DNA of 64,000 nucleotides from Rhizobiales bacterium Y(2018) (GTDB lineage Bacteria; Pseudomonadota; Alphaproteobacteria; Rhizobiales; Aestuariivirgaceae). The position numbers and the translations under genes were made by a program. The notes beneath the pieces were generated by a model, which worked only from the letters and a program-made list of their open reading frames with translations, did no database searches and was not told where the DNA came from. Shown in pieces: positions 52,767-61,410 of this stretch. The stretch spans positions 558,001-622,000 of the forward strand of contig SCPD01000002.1 of assembly GCA_005502925.1 (NCBI GenBank), read 5' to 3'. Positions within the stretch are counted from its first letter, which is position 1, and each line of letters starts with the position of its first letter.

Positions 52767-53603
52767 TCAGGAGGCGAGACGGCTGAGCGCGATGCGTCCG
52801 CGGCGCATCAGCAGGATCGCCATGCCGGCGAGCCCGACGGTCAACAGGCTCAACGAGACGCTGAGTGCGGCGATCGTCGGTTTCAGCTCGTATTTGAGCT
52901 CGCCCAGGATGGTAAGCGGCACCGTTTGCACGCCGCCCCCGACGAACAGCGCGAGGACAAGCTCGTCGAAGCTGCTGACGAAACACAGGAGCGCCGACGA
53001 GATGATGCTCGGATAGATATTGGGCAGCAGGATGCGCCGGAAAGCGGTCCATCGGCTGGCGCCGAGCGAAAAGGCCGCCGTTTCGATGAGCGGGTCGACG
53101 GCCGCGATGCCGAGACCGCAGATGATGAAGACGAACGGCATGACATAGACGACATGCGTGATGATGATCGCGATCATCGTGCCGTTGAGCTGCAGCTTGG
53201 CGAGGACGAGATACTGGGCCGCGGCGATCGCCACGGTCGGCAGTACGAGAGGGCTGACGGCCAGCGTCTCGACCAAGGCCTTGCCCGGAAATGAATAGCG
53301 CTGCGCCGCATAGGCGGCGGGCCCGCCGAGCAGCAGGGCAAAGACGGTCGAGACGATACCGATCGTCAGTGAATTGAGAATAGCCGTCCGCCAATGCGTG
53401 TCCTGCACGATCTCGGCATACCAGCGCAGCGACAAGTCATCGGTCGGAATGTCGAAGCTTTCGCCGCCCGTGACCGATACGGCCGCCACGACCAGGACGG
53501 GCATCAGCGCGAAGCATAAGAGTGCCAATCCGGCGATGGCCAGGCTGCCGTCGGTCAGCATGCCGATGAACGAGCGGGCGGCGCGCGTATGAGTGCCCGT
53601 CAT
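52767..53603 (-). CDS. ABC transporter permease, spermidine/putrescine type (PotC-like)
   Basis: 278 residues, six spans. MetI-like fold with coupling loop AAFSLGASRWTAFRRILLPNIYPS and the PotC-type VSSFDELVLALFVGGG. The start 53603-53601 overlaps the upstream permease stop (ATGA), which decides it over the longer frame to 53705. Works with the adjoining permease, binding protein and the divergent ATPase. Confidence 0.9.
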   Translation of the reverse strand: MTGTHTRAARSFIGMLTDGSLAIAGLALLCFALMPVLVVAAVSVTGGESFDIPTDDLSLRWYAEIVQDTHWRTAILNSLTIGIVSTVFALLLGGPAAYAAQRYSFPGKALVETLAVSPLVLPTVAIAAAQYLVLAKLQLNGTMIAIIITHVVYVMPFVFIICGLGIAAVDPLIETAAFSLGASRWTAFRRILLPNIYPSIISSALLCFVSSFDELVLALFVGGGVQTVPLTILGELKYELKPTIAALSVSLSLLTVGLAGMAILLMRRGRIALSRLAS

Positions 53604-54460
53604 GACCGGCGTCTCCGGGAGGGATTGCCAAGTCTTCGCGCCAGGACGATGGCGGACATGTAGACGACGAGCAGCACGATGGTGAGGGCTGCCCCCGTTC
53701 CCCATTCGCCGCGCCGGTGGATCAGAAGCTCGATGAGATTGGGGGCGAGCAGGACCTTGCCGCCGCCAAGCACCGAGGGTGTGATGTAGAAACCGGTCGC
53801 CACGGCGAACACCATGACGGTGGTGGAGAGAGTTGCCGGCGCCACCAAGGGGAAGAATATGCGGCGAAAAATGACGGCGCGCGACGCGCCGAGGCTGGAC
53901 GCCGCGGCGAGCAAGCGTTGATCCACCTTGTGGAAGGCGGCCAGCAGGGGTAGCGCGGCGATGGGAAACAGCACATTCGCCGTGCCGAGAACCACCGCAA
54001 ATGGATTGTAGATGAGCGACAGGGGCGTCTCGATAAGCCCGGTGGACATGAGGATCCTGTTCACCAGGCCATTGAAGCCGAGGACCGGAATCCAGCTCAA
54101 AGCGCGCAGGAGATAGGAAACGAAGAAGGGTAGGATGATCGCGCCGACCGCTATGATCTTGGCGCGTGGCGGCAGCCGCAGCACCCAGAGCGAGAAGACG
54201 AAGGCGAAGGTGGTGGTCACGATGCTGACGATGACGCCGAGGATCAGCGTTGTGACGACGACCCTGACGAATGCCGGCGAGGCGAGTGCATCCGCGTAGT
54301 TTGCGAAGGGATGAGCCTCGCCCGCCAGGCTGAAGAAGAATATACCGCCCAGCGGCACCACGATGGTCAGCAGCAGGAACAGGACGAGCGGCGCATTGAG
54401 GGCGACGCTTGCCTTGTTGTCAGGCATGTCGAAACCGGAAGAGATCTGCCGCCGGGCCAT
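53600..54460 (-). CDS. ABC transporter permease, spermidine/putrescine type (PotB-like)
   Basis: 286 residues, six spans, PotB/PotH class: PFFVSYLLRALSWIPVLGFNGLVN, then the coupling loop AAASSLGASRAVIFRRIFFPLVAPA. Begins 15 bases after the stop of the binding-protein gene. Partner of the PotC-like permease. Confidence 0.9.
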   Translation of the reverse strand: MARRQISSGFDMPDNKASVALNAPLVLFLLLTIVVPLGGIFFFSLAGEAHPFANYADALASPAFVRVVVTTLILGVIVSIVTTTFAFVFSLWVLRLPPRAKIIAVGAIILPFFVSYLLRALSWIPVLGFNGLVNRILMSTGLIETPLSLIYNPFAVVLGTANVLFPIAALPLLAAFHKVDQRLLAAASSLGASRAVIFRRIFFPLVAPATLSTTVMVFAVATGFYITPSVLGGGKVLLAPNLIELLIHRRGEWGTGAALTIVLLVVYMSAIVLARRLGNPSRRRRS

Positions 54461-54475
54461 GGTGCCGCTTTCGGA

Positions 54476-55516
54476 TCAGAGCGCGGCGCGGAATTCGGTC
54501 CACCGCTTATCGATCGCCGCGCGGTTCCGCGCCCACCATTCCGAATTGATGAGAATCTGTTTCGCCCGGTTCTGCGCCGAGGAGGGCAGAACCCGGCGTT
54601 GCTCGTCGGTGAGCAGCGCATCGAGGCCTTCGCTTGGCCCGGAATAGGCAATCGTGGCCACCGCGGTGAGCTCGTTCTTCGGGATCGTCATCTCGTGGAA
54701 GAACTGCATCACGGCGGCTTTGGTCTCGGGAGCGAGGCCTTTCGTGACCGCGAGATAGTTCAGAACGGTGATGCCCTGATTATAGGTCATGCCGGCTTCC
54801 TTGCTGTAGGCGACGCGACCCGAATAGATGAGGGCGTAGTCGACTTCACCGGAGGTGACGATCTGCGCCGCCTGCGAGCCGCTGTCCCACCAAACGGAGA
54901 TCTTATGCTTGTTGGCTTCGAGGAAAGCGAAAGCCCGGTCCACATCGAGAGGGTAGAGCTTGTCGGCGGGAACACCATCGGCGAGGAGCGCCACTTCTAG
55001 CTGGGCATACGCGTCATAGGACATCATGGCCCGGCGGCCTGGGAACTTCTCGGTGTCGAAGAATTGGGCCCAGGTCTCGATCGGCTTGGCCTTGGCGTTC
55101 CAGGCCATGACATAGGAATAGTAATGGCGGCCGATGGCTTTGGGTTGCCGCGCCTCCGGGAAGATCGGCTCCGGCTTGATGGCATCCCAATCCAGGTCCT
55201 CGAACAGCTCGGGCGCCGAGAGGACGTCCGCCAGCTCGACGTCCCAGACATGGCGGTCGATTGCGCCGGATTGCAGCATCGCCTTCAGCTCGCCGATGGA
55301 GGATTCCACCCCCACCAGGCGAACCGGGATGCCTGTCTTCGCCGTGAAGGGCTGGACATAGGCCTTCTCCAGGGCCTCGCCGGCCTGGCCGCCTGATTGA
55401 GCGATGACCACCTCGGTTGCCGCTGCATGGCCCTTTCCCGGAAAAACATGAGCCAAAGCGCCTCCGGCTGTTGCCGCGGCCACGCTTTTCATCACTTCTC
55501 GACGTGTCAGTCCCAT
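54476..55516 (-). CDS. ABC transporter substrate-binding protein (PotD/PotF-like)
   Basis: 346 residues. N-terminal LTRREVMKSVAAATAGGALAH is a twin-arginine-like signal (TRREV) for export. The mature part follows the extracellular solute-binding family 1/PotD style (AYVQPFTAKTGIPVRLVGVES, YYSYVMAWNAKAKP, FFDTEKFPGRRAMMSY, WWDSGSQAAQIVTSGEVDYALIYSGR). Start 55516 follows AAGGGGA, a good ribosome-binding site. Ligand unknown; the class binds polyamines, opines, aminoethylphosphonate or other amines. Confidence 0.88.
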   Translation of the reverse strand: MGLTRREVMKSVAAATAGGALAHVFPGKGHAAATEVVIAQSGGQAGEALEKAYVQPFTAKTGIPVRLVGVESSIGELKAMLQSGAIDRHVWDVELADVLSAPELFEDLDWDAIKPEPIFPEARQPKAIGRHYYSYVMAWNAKAKPIETWAQFFDTEKFPGRRAMMSYDAYAQLEVALLADGVPADKLYPLDVDRAFAFLEANKHKISVWWDSGSQAAQIVTSGEVDYALIYSGRVAYSKEAGMTYNQGITVLNYLAVTKGLAPETKAAVMQFFHEMTIPKNELTAVATIAYSGPSEGLDALLTDEQRRVLPSSAQNRAKQILINSEWWARNRAAIDKRWTEFRAAL

Positions 55517-55530
55517 GTTCGTCCCCTTGG

Positions 55531-55558
55531 TTGACAGGAATTGTGTGAATGTATACAT
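55531..55558 (+). promoter_or_regulatory. Divergent promoter with GntR-type operator TGTATACA
   Basis: TTGACA at 55531-55536 on the plus strand; a perfect palindrome ATGTATACAT at 55549-55558 lies 12 bases downstream and covers the expected -10. The core TGTATACA fits the TGT..ACA half-sites of FCD-type GntR regulators, and the gntR gene is the third gene of the plus-strand operon, so auto-repression and control of both transporter halves is likely. Confidence 0.6.
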
Positions 55559-55587
55559 GCATGCCATTGGATCGGCGTCAAGGGGTG

Positions 55588-56124
55588 ATGGACAACATGG
55601 GTGAGGAGGCGGAGGCTGTAAGTGAGGGGAGGGGTAGCTTGTCGGACATCAGGGTTTTGCCATTACGTGCCCGACCGGAGCTGGCGCCTGTCCTGGCCTC
55701 ATGGGCATATTTCGAATGGTCGCTGGCGATGCGCCGGAATTGGTCCGCGACGCTCGAGCGTTATGACCCGACCCGTGCCGAGGCCTTGCCGCAAACCTTT
55801 GTTGCGACGGTCGACGACGTGCCGGCGGGGATGGCATCTCTGCGCGACCGCGACAGTTACGACTTTCTTCCCGGTACCACGCCCTGGCTGTGCAATGTCT
55901 ATGTCCATCCCGCGATGCGGCGTCTCGGCATCGCCGCCGCACTTTGCCAAAAGCTGATTGGCGTCGCCGCCGAGGTGGGCTTCGCGCAGATCTTTCTCGC
56001 CTCCTCGCTGAAGGAAGGATCGCTCTATCATCGGATCGGCTTTCGCGAGGTGGCGGTCGTCGAGTATTTCGGTCCGAAATATATACTCGAGCTGCCGATC
56101 ATGATCGGGAGCACGGGCGCATGA
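55588..56124 (+). CDS. GNAT-family N-acetyltransferase
   Basis: 178 residues from ATG 55588 (AAGGGGT just upstream); an earlier ATG at 55549 lies inside the operator. Acetyl-CoA-binding fold with VYVHPAMRRLGIAAALCQKLI (V-x-P-x-x-R/Q-x-x-G-x-A) and ASSLKEGSLYHRIGFREV. Transfers acetyl to an amine; its place between the operator and the transporter ATPase suggests that the imported amine is the substrate (inference). Overlaps the ATPase gene by ATGA. Confidence 0.85.
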   Translation: MDNMGEEAEAVSEGRGSLSDIRVLPLRARPELAPVLASWAYFEWSLAMRRNWSATLERYDPTRAEALPQTFVATVDDVPAGMASLRDRDSYDFLPGTTPWLCNVYVHPAMRRLGIAAALCQKLIGVAAEVGFAQIFLASSLKEGSLYHRIGFREVAVVEYFGPKYILELPIMIGSTGA

Positions 56125-57164
56125 CGGAGAAGCTTGAGCTCCATGGTCTGCGCAAAACCTATGGCGACCATCATGCCGTCGAGCATTTCGACCTGACGGT
56201 TCGTGACGGGACATTCCTCTCGCTGCTTGGACCCAGCGGTTCCGGCAAGACCACAGTGCTCAACATGATCGCCGGCTTGACGCAGCCCAGCGCAGGAAAG
56301 ATCCTCATCGCGGGCGAGGATGTCACCGACCGGCCCGCCAACTTGCGCAATATCGGAATCGTGTTCCAGAACTACGCGCTCTTTCCGCATCAGACGGTGT
56401 TCGGCAATGTCGCCTTCCCTCTCGAGGTGCGCCGGCTGTCGCCGGAAGAGATCGCCCGGCGGGTAAAGGACGTGCTCGCCATGGTGGGGCTCGACCAACT
56501 CGTCGACCGCTTCCCCTCCGAGCTCTCCGGGGGACAGCAGCAGCGTGTGGCGCTCGCTCGCGCGATCGTCTTCGAGCCCGCCTTGCTTCTGCTTGACGAA
56601 CCGCTCGGCGCGCTCGATCGCCGCTTGCGCGAGTCGCTGCGCCGTGAGCTGCGCAAGCTGCAGCGCCAGACGGGAATCACCACCATTATGGTGACGCATG
56701 ATCAGGAGGAAGCGCTCAGCATGTCCGACCAGATCGTCGTGATGTCCAATGGCCGGGCCGAGCAGTGCGCGACGCCTGAAGAGCTTTATAGGCGTCCGCA
56801 TAATCGCTTCGTCGCGGAGTTCATGGGATCGGCGAATGTGGTGACCGGGGAATGGGTGGATCTTTCCGGAGCGCCCCGCGTCCCAGGAGCTGAGGAAGCG
56901 GCTTTTGCGATCCGCCCCGAAAATGTGGCTTTTCACGCCATCAGGCCCGGCGACGCGGCGCGCGCCTGTACCGTCGTCACTTCTGAATATTGTGGCGACC
57001 ATTATCGCTTGCACCTGATGGTTGATGCGATCGGGCCGATGACGAGCCATGTACGCATCACCGAGCCGCCTGCCGCCGGAACGCGCGGCTTTGTTTCGTG
57101 GCGGCCGGCGGATATGCATCCATTGCGTGGACATGAAAATGCGGGCACTTGTAGGCAGACATGA
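56121..57164 (+). CDS. ABC transporter ATPase, PotA-like
   Basis: 347 residues: nucleotide-binding domain (Walker A LGPSGSGKTT at 36-45, Q-loop VFQNYALFPHQTVFGNVAFPL, signature LSGGQQQRVALARA, Walker B LLLLDEPLGALD, H-loop THDQEEAL) plus a C-terminal TOBE-type regulatory part (about 240-347). Start set by ATGA overlap with the GNAT gene. It is the only ATPase for the divergent permease/binding-protein operon. Ends with ATGA overlap into gntR. Confidence 0.92.
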   Translation: MTEKLELHGLRKTYGDHHAVEHFDLTVRDGTFLSLLGPSGSGKTTVLNMIAGLTQPSAGKILIAGEDVTDRPANLRNIGIVFQNYALFPHQTVFGNVAFPLEVRRLSPEEIARRVKDVLAMVGLDQLVDRFPSELSGGQQQRVALARAIVFEPALLLLDEPLGALDRRLRESLRRELRKLQRQTGITTIMVTHDQEEALSMSDQIVVMSNGRAEQCATPEELYRRPHNRFVAEFMGSANVVTGEWVDLSGAPRVPGAEEAAFAIRPENVAFHAIRPGDAARACTVVTSEYCGDHYRLHLMVDAIGPMTSHVRITEPPAAGTRGFVSWRPADMHPLRGHENAGTCRQT

Positions 57165-57883
57165 AACCAAAGATTACCGACGGAACGGCACCGGCCGCCA
57201 TTGAAAGCACGGATCGATCGATGACGCTCGATCTGGGCATGGGCGGCGGCACTCTGTCGTCGCAGCTCTTCGAGAAGGTGCGCGACTTGATCTATCTCGG
57301 CAAGCTTCCGCCGGGCTCCCAAGTCACCGAGCAGGGATTGAGCCGTCAGTTCGGCGTGTCGCGCACCCCGATGCGGGAGGCGCTTCGGACTCTGGAATCG
57401 CGGGGTTTCGTCGAGATCACACCGAACAAGGGCGCGCGTGTCGGCGTCATCGCCGAGGATGAATATCTGACCGGTCTGCAGATCGTGGCGGCGGTCGATG
57501 ACATTCTGGCCGAGCGCATCTGCAGGCGTGTCACTGATGACGACATTGCCCATCTGGAAGTGCTGGAGGGCTTGCTGACCAAGGCCTATGAGAAGCGCGA
57601 CCGGGAAAGATATCTCCGGATCAATTACCAGATTCACGATCGCCTGGAGGCCATCGGCGAGAGTCATTTCTTGCGGTCGATACGTTCGTTCATCGCCGCC
57701 CGCCTGACCTCCAAGACGCATATGCTGCTGGGGAAACCTGAGATCTGGAAGCGCTTCTACGAAGAGCACCTTGCGATGACCGCGGCGATACGAGGCCGGG
57801 ACGTTGAGGCGCTGCGCAAGGTGTTCAGAAGCCACAATCAGCCGATTGAAAGCGTAACCGCCGATACCGGCCCCGAGGATTGA
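57161..57883 (+). CDS. GntR-family transcriptional regulator, FCD type
   Basis: 240 residues. Winged helix at about 30-98 (LFEKVRDLIYLGKLPPGSQVTEQGLSRQFGVSRTPMREALRTLESRGFVEI) followed by the all-helical FCD effector domain (LQIVAAVDDILAERICRRV, INYQIHDRLEAIGESHFL, with metal-ligand-like Asp/His). Co-translated with the ATPase. Very probably binds the TGTATACA site at 55549-55558. Confidence 0.92.
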   Translation: MKPKITDGTAPAAIESTDRSMTLDLGMGGGTLSSQLFEKVRDLIYLGKLPPGSQVTEQGLSRQFGVSRTPMREALRTLESRGFVEITPNKGARVGVIAEDEYLTGLQIVAAVDDILAERICRRVTDDDIAHLEVLEGLLTKAYEKRDRERYLRINYQIHDRLEAIGESHFLRSIRSFIAARLTSKTHMLLGKPEIWKRFYEEHLAMTAAIRGRDVEALRKVFRSHNQPIESVTADTGPED

Positions 57884-57968
57884 TTACCGTTGAGCTTCAA
57901 CTTTGGCGGGATTCGCTCTAAGCTCCGTAAAGTTAGGTTTGACGTTCGGAAAGGTCGGGGCTTAGCCG

Positions 57969-58769
57969 ATGATGCTTGATCGACGCCGCATGGCCGTTTT
58001 GGCCATTGCCGTAGGAATGCTTGCCGCAAGCCTGGTCGCTGGGGCAGCCCTTTCCCGTCCGCTCTCGGACAAGAAGCCGCATAAGGGTGTTGCCGAAGCC
58101 CACAAGATGCCAGTTCAGGGCATCGACGTCTCCTATTACCAGGGCGATATCGACTGGCGAAAAGTCCGCGATGCGGGAATCCACTTCGCGTACATCAAGG
58201 CGACCGAAGGCGGCGACCGCTTCGACCCGAAATTTCGCGACAATTGGCGCGCGACGAAGCAGGCCGGCATCGCCCGTGGCGCCTATCATTTCATGTATTG
58301 GTGCCGGCCCGCGAGCGAGCAGGCGACGTGGTACAAGGCGCATGTGCCGGAAGACGACGATGCGCTGCCGCCGGTGCTCGACGTGGAATGGACCACCCAC
58401 TCCAAGACCTGCTCGCGCCGCATTCCGCGCGCCAACGCCATCGCCAAGATCAAGGTCATGCTCAAGGCCATGGAAGCGCATAGCGGCAAGCGGCCGATCA
58501 TCTACACCGACCCGAAGTTTCACCGCGAGGTGCTCGACGGCGAGTTCAATAATTATCATTTCTGGCTGCGCTCGGTGGCGGCGAAGCCGGAAGAAATATA
58601 CCGCGCGCGCGACTGGGCGTTCTGGCAGTTCACCACCACGGGGCGCGTGCGCGGCGTCACGGGTCCCGTCGACCGCAACAGCTTCAACGGCACGCGCGCC
58701 GATTGGAAACGCGTGTTGAAAGAGCGGTGTCTCTGCGGGACCGCGACATCGACCTCTTCGAACGAGTGA
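57969..58769 (+). CDS. GH25 lysozyme (1,4-beta-N-acetylmuramidase), secreted
   Basis: 266 residues. N-terminal membrane/signal segment 8-29 (MAVLAIAVGMLAASLVAGAAL). GH25 fold: GIDVSYYQGDIDWRKVRDAGIHFAYIKATEG, GAYHFMYW, catalytic pair Asp138 and Glu140 in VLDVEW, WAFWQFTTTGRVRGV. Cleaves the MurNAc-GlcNAc bond of peptidoglycan, here probably the cell's own wall from the periplasmic side. Monocistronic. Confidence 0.9.
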   Translation: MMLDRRRMAVLAIAVGMLAASLVAGAALSRPLSDKKPHKGVAEAHKMPVQGIDVSYYQGDIDWRKVRDAGIHFAYIKATEGGDRFDPKFRDNWRATKQAGIARGAYHFMYWCRPASEQATWYKAHVPEDDDALPPVLDVEWTTHSKTCSRRIPRANAIAKIKVMLKAMEAHSGKRPIIYTDPKFHREVLDGEFNNYHFWLRSVAAKPEEIYRARDWAFWQFTTTGRVRGVTGPVDRNSFNGTRADWKRVLKERCLCGTATSTSSNE

Positions 58770-58823
58770 TTTCGAGTTGGACTCATCGGATCTCCATCTT
58801 TTGGGTCCGCTAAGTCTTACCTC

Positions 58824-58869
58824 TTGAATTCGTCGCAAGCCACTCCATATACCATCCAGATGGATGGTA
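58824..58869 (+). promoter_or_regulatory. Promoter and operator of the copG-depolymerase operon
   Basis: TTGAAT at 58824-58829, 17 bases, then ATATAC at 58847-58852. Overlapping the -10 is a perfect inverted repeat TACCATCC-AGAT-GGATGGTA (58850-58869), ending 12 bases before the copG start. Ribbon-helix-helix proteins typically bind such short repeats at their own promoters. Confidence 0.65.
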
Positions 58870-58881
58870 AGAGGATGGGCA

Positions 58882-59277
58882 TTGGACAAATTTCCCGATA
58901 ATGAAAAACTGACGCTCAATATCGGCTATGTCGATTTGGGGAAGATCGACCTTCTTGTCCGGGAAGGGTTTTACTCCAACCGTTCGGACTTTATCCGGAC
59001 GGCGATCCGCAACCAGCTGTCAGCGCAGGCAACCGAGGTCGAACGTGTTGTCGTGCGCCAGACCTTCGATGTCGGCTTGCGCGATTTCAGGAGTGCTGAA
59101 CTCATATCCAAACGGAACGCAGGGGAGCGCCTGTCCATAAATGTCGTCGGCCTGGCAAGAATAGCGAGCGATGTGACGGGGGAACTGGCCGCCGCAACGA
59201 TCGACTCCATCACAGTACTGGGCGCGCTTCAGGCCAGTGCCGAAGTCAAGGCAGCCCTTGCCGGACGTATCCGCTAA
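58882..59277 (+). CDS. CopG/ribbon-helix-helix family transcriptional regulator
   Basis: 131 residues from TTG 58882, chosen because AAGAGG (58869-58874) is well spaced and because the upstream in-frame ATG 58864 lies inside the operator. N-terminal ribbon-helix-helix (KLTLNIGYVDLGKIDLLVREGFYSNRSDFIRTAIRNQLS), then about 80 residues without a recognised fold. Not a toxin-antitoxin pair: the next gene is a depolymerase-type esterase. Likely autoregulator and repressor of that gene. Confidence 0.85.
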   Translation: MDKFPDNEKLTLNIGYVDLGKIDLLVREGFYSNRSDFIRTAIRNQLSAQATEVERVVVRQTFDVGLRDFRSAELISKRNAGERLSINVVGLARIASDVTGELAAATIDSITVLGALQASAEVKAALAGRIR

Positions 59278-59297
59278 TTCAGAAGGAAAAGATCATC

Positions 59298-60476
59298 GTG
59301 AAACATGCAACGGCCATCGGCCGGGCGCTGGATGCCGTCAGGTCCTCAAATCCCCTCGAGGCAACCCGTCTGATACAGGAAGCGCTTCGAGGATCGGGGC
59401 GCCCGGAAGCTCACGCATCAGAGCCGCCATTATTGACCTTCCACACCGCCGAAACCAAACGACGCAACTCTGAAGAATTACGCCCGAGCAAGTCAGAACG
59501 GCTCGCAGGACTCGGCAAAACGATCGCGGCTCTGCACGCCTTCAGATCGCCGGTCGATATCGAGTCTCATCGCCGCGTCAGTCTTCCCGAAAGCCCGAAT
59601 TTCACAAAACGCCATTTCGTCTGTGCCAGCGGGCAGCGCGACTTCCGGCTGTTTGTCCCGGCTTGCATCAAGCCCCGCGGCCTGATCGTAATGCTGCATG
59701 GATGCCGGCAAACCGCGGAAGACTTTGCCGCTGGCACCAACATGAATGCGATAGCCGAAGCGCATGATCTCCTGGTTGCCTATCCGTGTCAGACATCGGC
59801 GGCCAATACGATGTCGTGCTGGAACTGGTTTCGCCCGCAAGACCAGGCGCGCCTGGGCGGGGAAGCAGCTATTATCGCGGGACTCACCCAGGAAGTGTGC
59901 GCAGAATTCGACGTCCCACCCGAAAACATATTTGTGGCGGGCCTGTCCGCCGGTGGCGCCATGGCCGCCGTCCTGGGATCCACCTATCCTGATCTCTATT
60001 CGGCAGTCGGCATACATTCCGGCCTGCCTTACAAATCCGCGCATGACGTCAACAGCGCTTTTGCGGCAATGCGGGGACAAAATAGAAATCGACCCGACGC
60101 ATCTGGTGGGGACGGCTTCCGGCCAAGGCTGATTGTTTTCCATGGCAGCGCCGATCAGACGGTCGATGCGGCGAATGCGACGCTTCTGTGGAATGACGCG
60201 GTGCGATCGAAAGGTCAAGGCGAGGTTCTCGAGCTGACCGTCTCGGCCGGAGGACGTACAGCCGATCGACGAATATTCTCCGCCTCCACCAATGACTCTT
60301 CCGTGGAGCAGTGGATTATCCACGGGTCGGGGCATGCCTGGAGCGGCGGAAATCCCAGCGGCTCCTATACGGATGGCGATGGTCCCGATGCCTCCGCGGA
60401 GATGATCCGCTTCTTTCTGGCCGGGCGTCCGTCATGCGCAGACAAAAAGCTAAAGCGTGATGGCGACGCTTCCTAA
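59298..60476 (+). CDS. PHB depolymerase-family esterase (short-chain PHA depolymerase type)
   Basis: 392 residues from GTG 59298 behind AGAAGGA. Alpha/beta-hydrolase with nucleophile Ser217 in GLSAGGAMAAV, Asp286 in HGSADQTVD and His346 in GSGHAW; oxyanion region LIVMLHGCRQTAEDFAAGT. This is the LpqC/PhaZ extracellular-type catalytic domain, though no signal peptide is visible here. The N-terminal 110 residues are not part of the hydrolase core. Follows copG by 20 bases. Substrate could be PHA oligomers or a feruloyl-type ester. Confidence 0.85.
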   Translation: MKHATAIGRALDAVRSSNPLEATRLIQEALRGSGRPEAHASEPPLLTFHTAETKRRNSEELRPSKSERLAGLGKTIAALHAFRSPVDIESHRRVSLPESPNFTKRHFVCASGQRDFRLFVPACIKPRGLIVMLHGCRQTAEDFAAGTNMNAIAEAHDLLVAYPCQTSAANTMSCWNWFRPQDQARLGGEAAIIAGLTQEVCAEFDVPPENIFVAGLSAGGAMAAVLGSTYPDLYSAVGIHSGLPYKSAHDVNSAFAAMRGQNRNRPDASGGDGFRPRLIVFHGSADQTVDAANATLLWNDAVRSKGQGEVLELTVSAGGRTADRRIFSASTNDSSVEQWIIHGSGHAWSGGNPSGSYTDGDGPDASAEMIRFFLAGRPSCADKKLKRDGDAS

Positions 60477-60490
60477 AGCCATCACACTTT
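60452..60490. terminator. Bidirectional terminator between convergent genes
   Basis: Inverted repeat of 13 positions with one mismatch (60452-60464 with 60478-60490), arms AAAGCGTGATGGC and GCCATCACACTTT, loop of 13 bases that holds the stop codon of the esterase. The AAAG/CTTT ends give a short T run for each direction. The minus-strand flavoprotein gene ends 3 bases further on. Confidence 0.6.
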
Positions 60491-60492
60491 GG

Positions 60493-61395
60493 TCATGAGA
60501 ATCCATCTCGTTGCAGGAAGGATTTGTTGATCGCAACAGCTGCCTGAACCCCCTCTGCGGCAGCTACCGCCACCAGAAGAACGTCACGCGAGGCGTCTCC
60601 TGCAACATACACACCGGGGACGCTGGTCTCTTCCGTGTCGGGATCGGTGGCGACGCCGCGCTTATCCCCGTGCTTACAACCAAGACGCTCGGAAAGAGCT
60701 GACCCCGGATGGCAGCCGGTCGAGAAAAATAAACCTTCGCGTGGTAAATCCTCCCCGCTCTCAAATTCCATATTTGTCAGCTGGCCGTTTACGCCTTCAA
60801 GATATTTGATGGGCTCCACGCGCAACGGTATGTTGTGTTCTTGCAGCTTTTGCATTCCTTGCGGGCTGACCGGCGTTCCATTGCTGCAAGCCACCACATC
60901 CGCCGTCCAGTGCTTCATCATGATGGCGAGCTCCGCGCCCTTGTCCCCCCTTCCATATGCGGCCACGGCTTTGCCCGTATACTCAAAGCCGTCGCAATAA
61001 AGACAGTGATGGACGGACACCCCGTACAATGGCTCGATGCCGGCAAGTTCGGGAGGTTCGTCGACAAGGCCTGTCGCAAGCAGAATTTTTGAAGCAGTGC
61101 CGGTCGATCCGTCGGCGCAGGAAAACTCGAATTCGCCGGCGAGGGGCGTGATATCGGTAACGCACGTCCTACGCAATGCAACAGACTTGTAGCGGGTCAG
61201 TTCCTCCCGTGCCGCATCCAGGAAATCTGACGGAGATTTCCCCTCGTGTCCGAGCAGGCCATGAATGGCGTGCGAACTCAGATTGCGCTGATGTCCTTCA
61301 TCGCAAAGGAGCGTTTTGCGGTGACACCTTCCCAGGATGAGGGCGGCACTCAGTCCAGCCGGCCCGCCGCCGACGATCAGAACATCCCATTTCAT
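60493..61395 (-). CDS. Thioredoxin reductase-like NAD(P)/FAD oxidoreductase
   Basis: 300 residues. FAD site VLIVGGGPAGLSAALILGR, redox-active CLYC (Cys131, Cys134) in HHCLYCDGFEY, NAD(P) region VAAYGRGDKGAELA and the C-terminal FAD motif VPGVYVAGDASRDVLLVA. Close to thioredoxin reductase, but the NADPH-site pattern GxGxxA is changed to GRGDKG, as in the ferredoxin/HcaR-like 'NAD(P)/FAD-dependent oxidoreductase' group. Partner not in the window. Confidence 0.88.
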   Translation of the reverse strand: MKWDVLIVGGGPAGLSAALILGRCHRKTLLCDEGHQRNLSSHAIHGLLGHEGKSPSDFLDAAREELTRYKSVALRRTCVTDITPLAGEFEFSCADGSTGTASKILLATGLVDEPPELAGIEPLYGVSVHHCLYCDGFEYTGKAVAAYGRGDKGAELAIMMKHWTADVVACSNGTPVSPQGMQKLQEHNIPLRVEPIKYLEGVNGQLTNMEFESGEDLPREGLFFSTGCHPGSALSERLGCKHGDKRGVATDPDTEETSVPGVYVAGDASRDVLLVAVAAAEGVQAAVAINKSFLQRDGFS

Positions 61396-61410
61396 AAAAA
61401 ATTCCTCTCA

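Noticed and set aside
55890-56120. 5' extension of the PotA-like ATPase frame
   Set aside because: It overlaps the GNAT gene in another frame and adds no recognisable sequence; ATGA overlap gives the start at 56121.
58864-59277. CopG as antitoxin of a type II toxin-antitoxin pair
   Set aside because: The neighbour is a 392-residue esterase, not a small RelE/ParE-like toxin, and no short toxin frame is visible.
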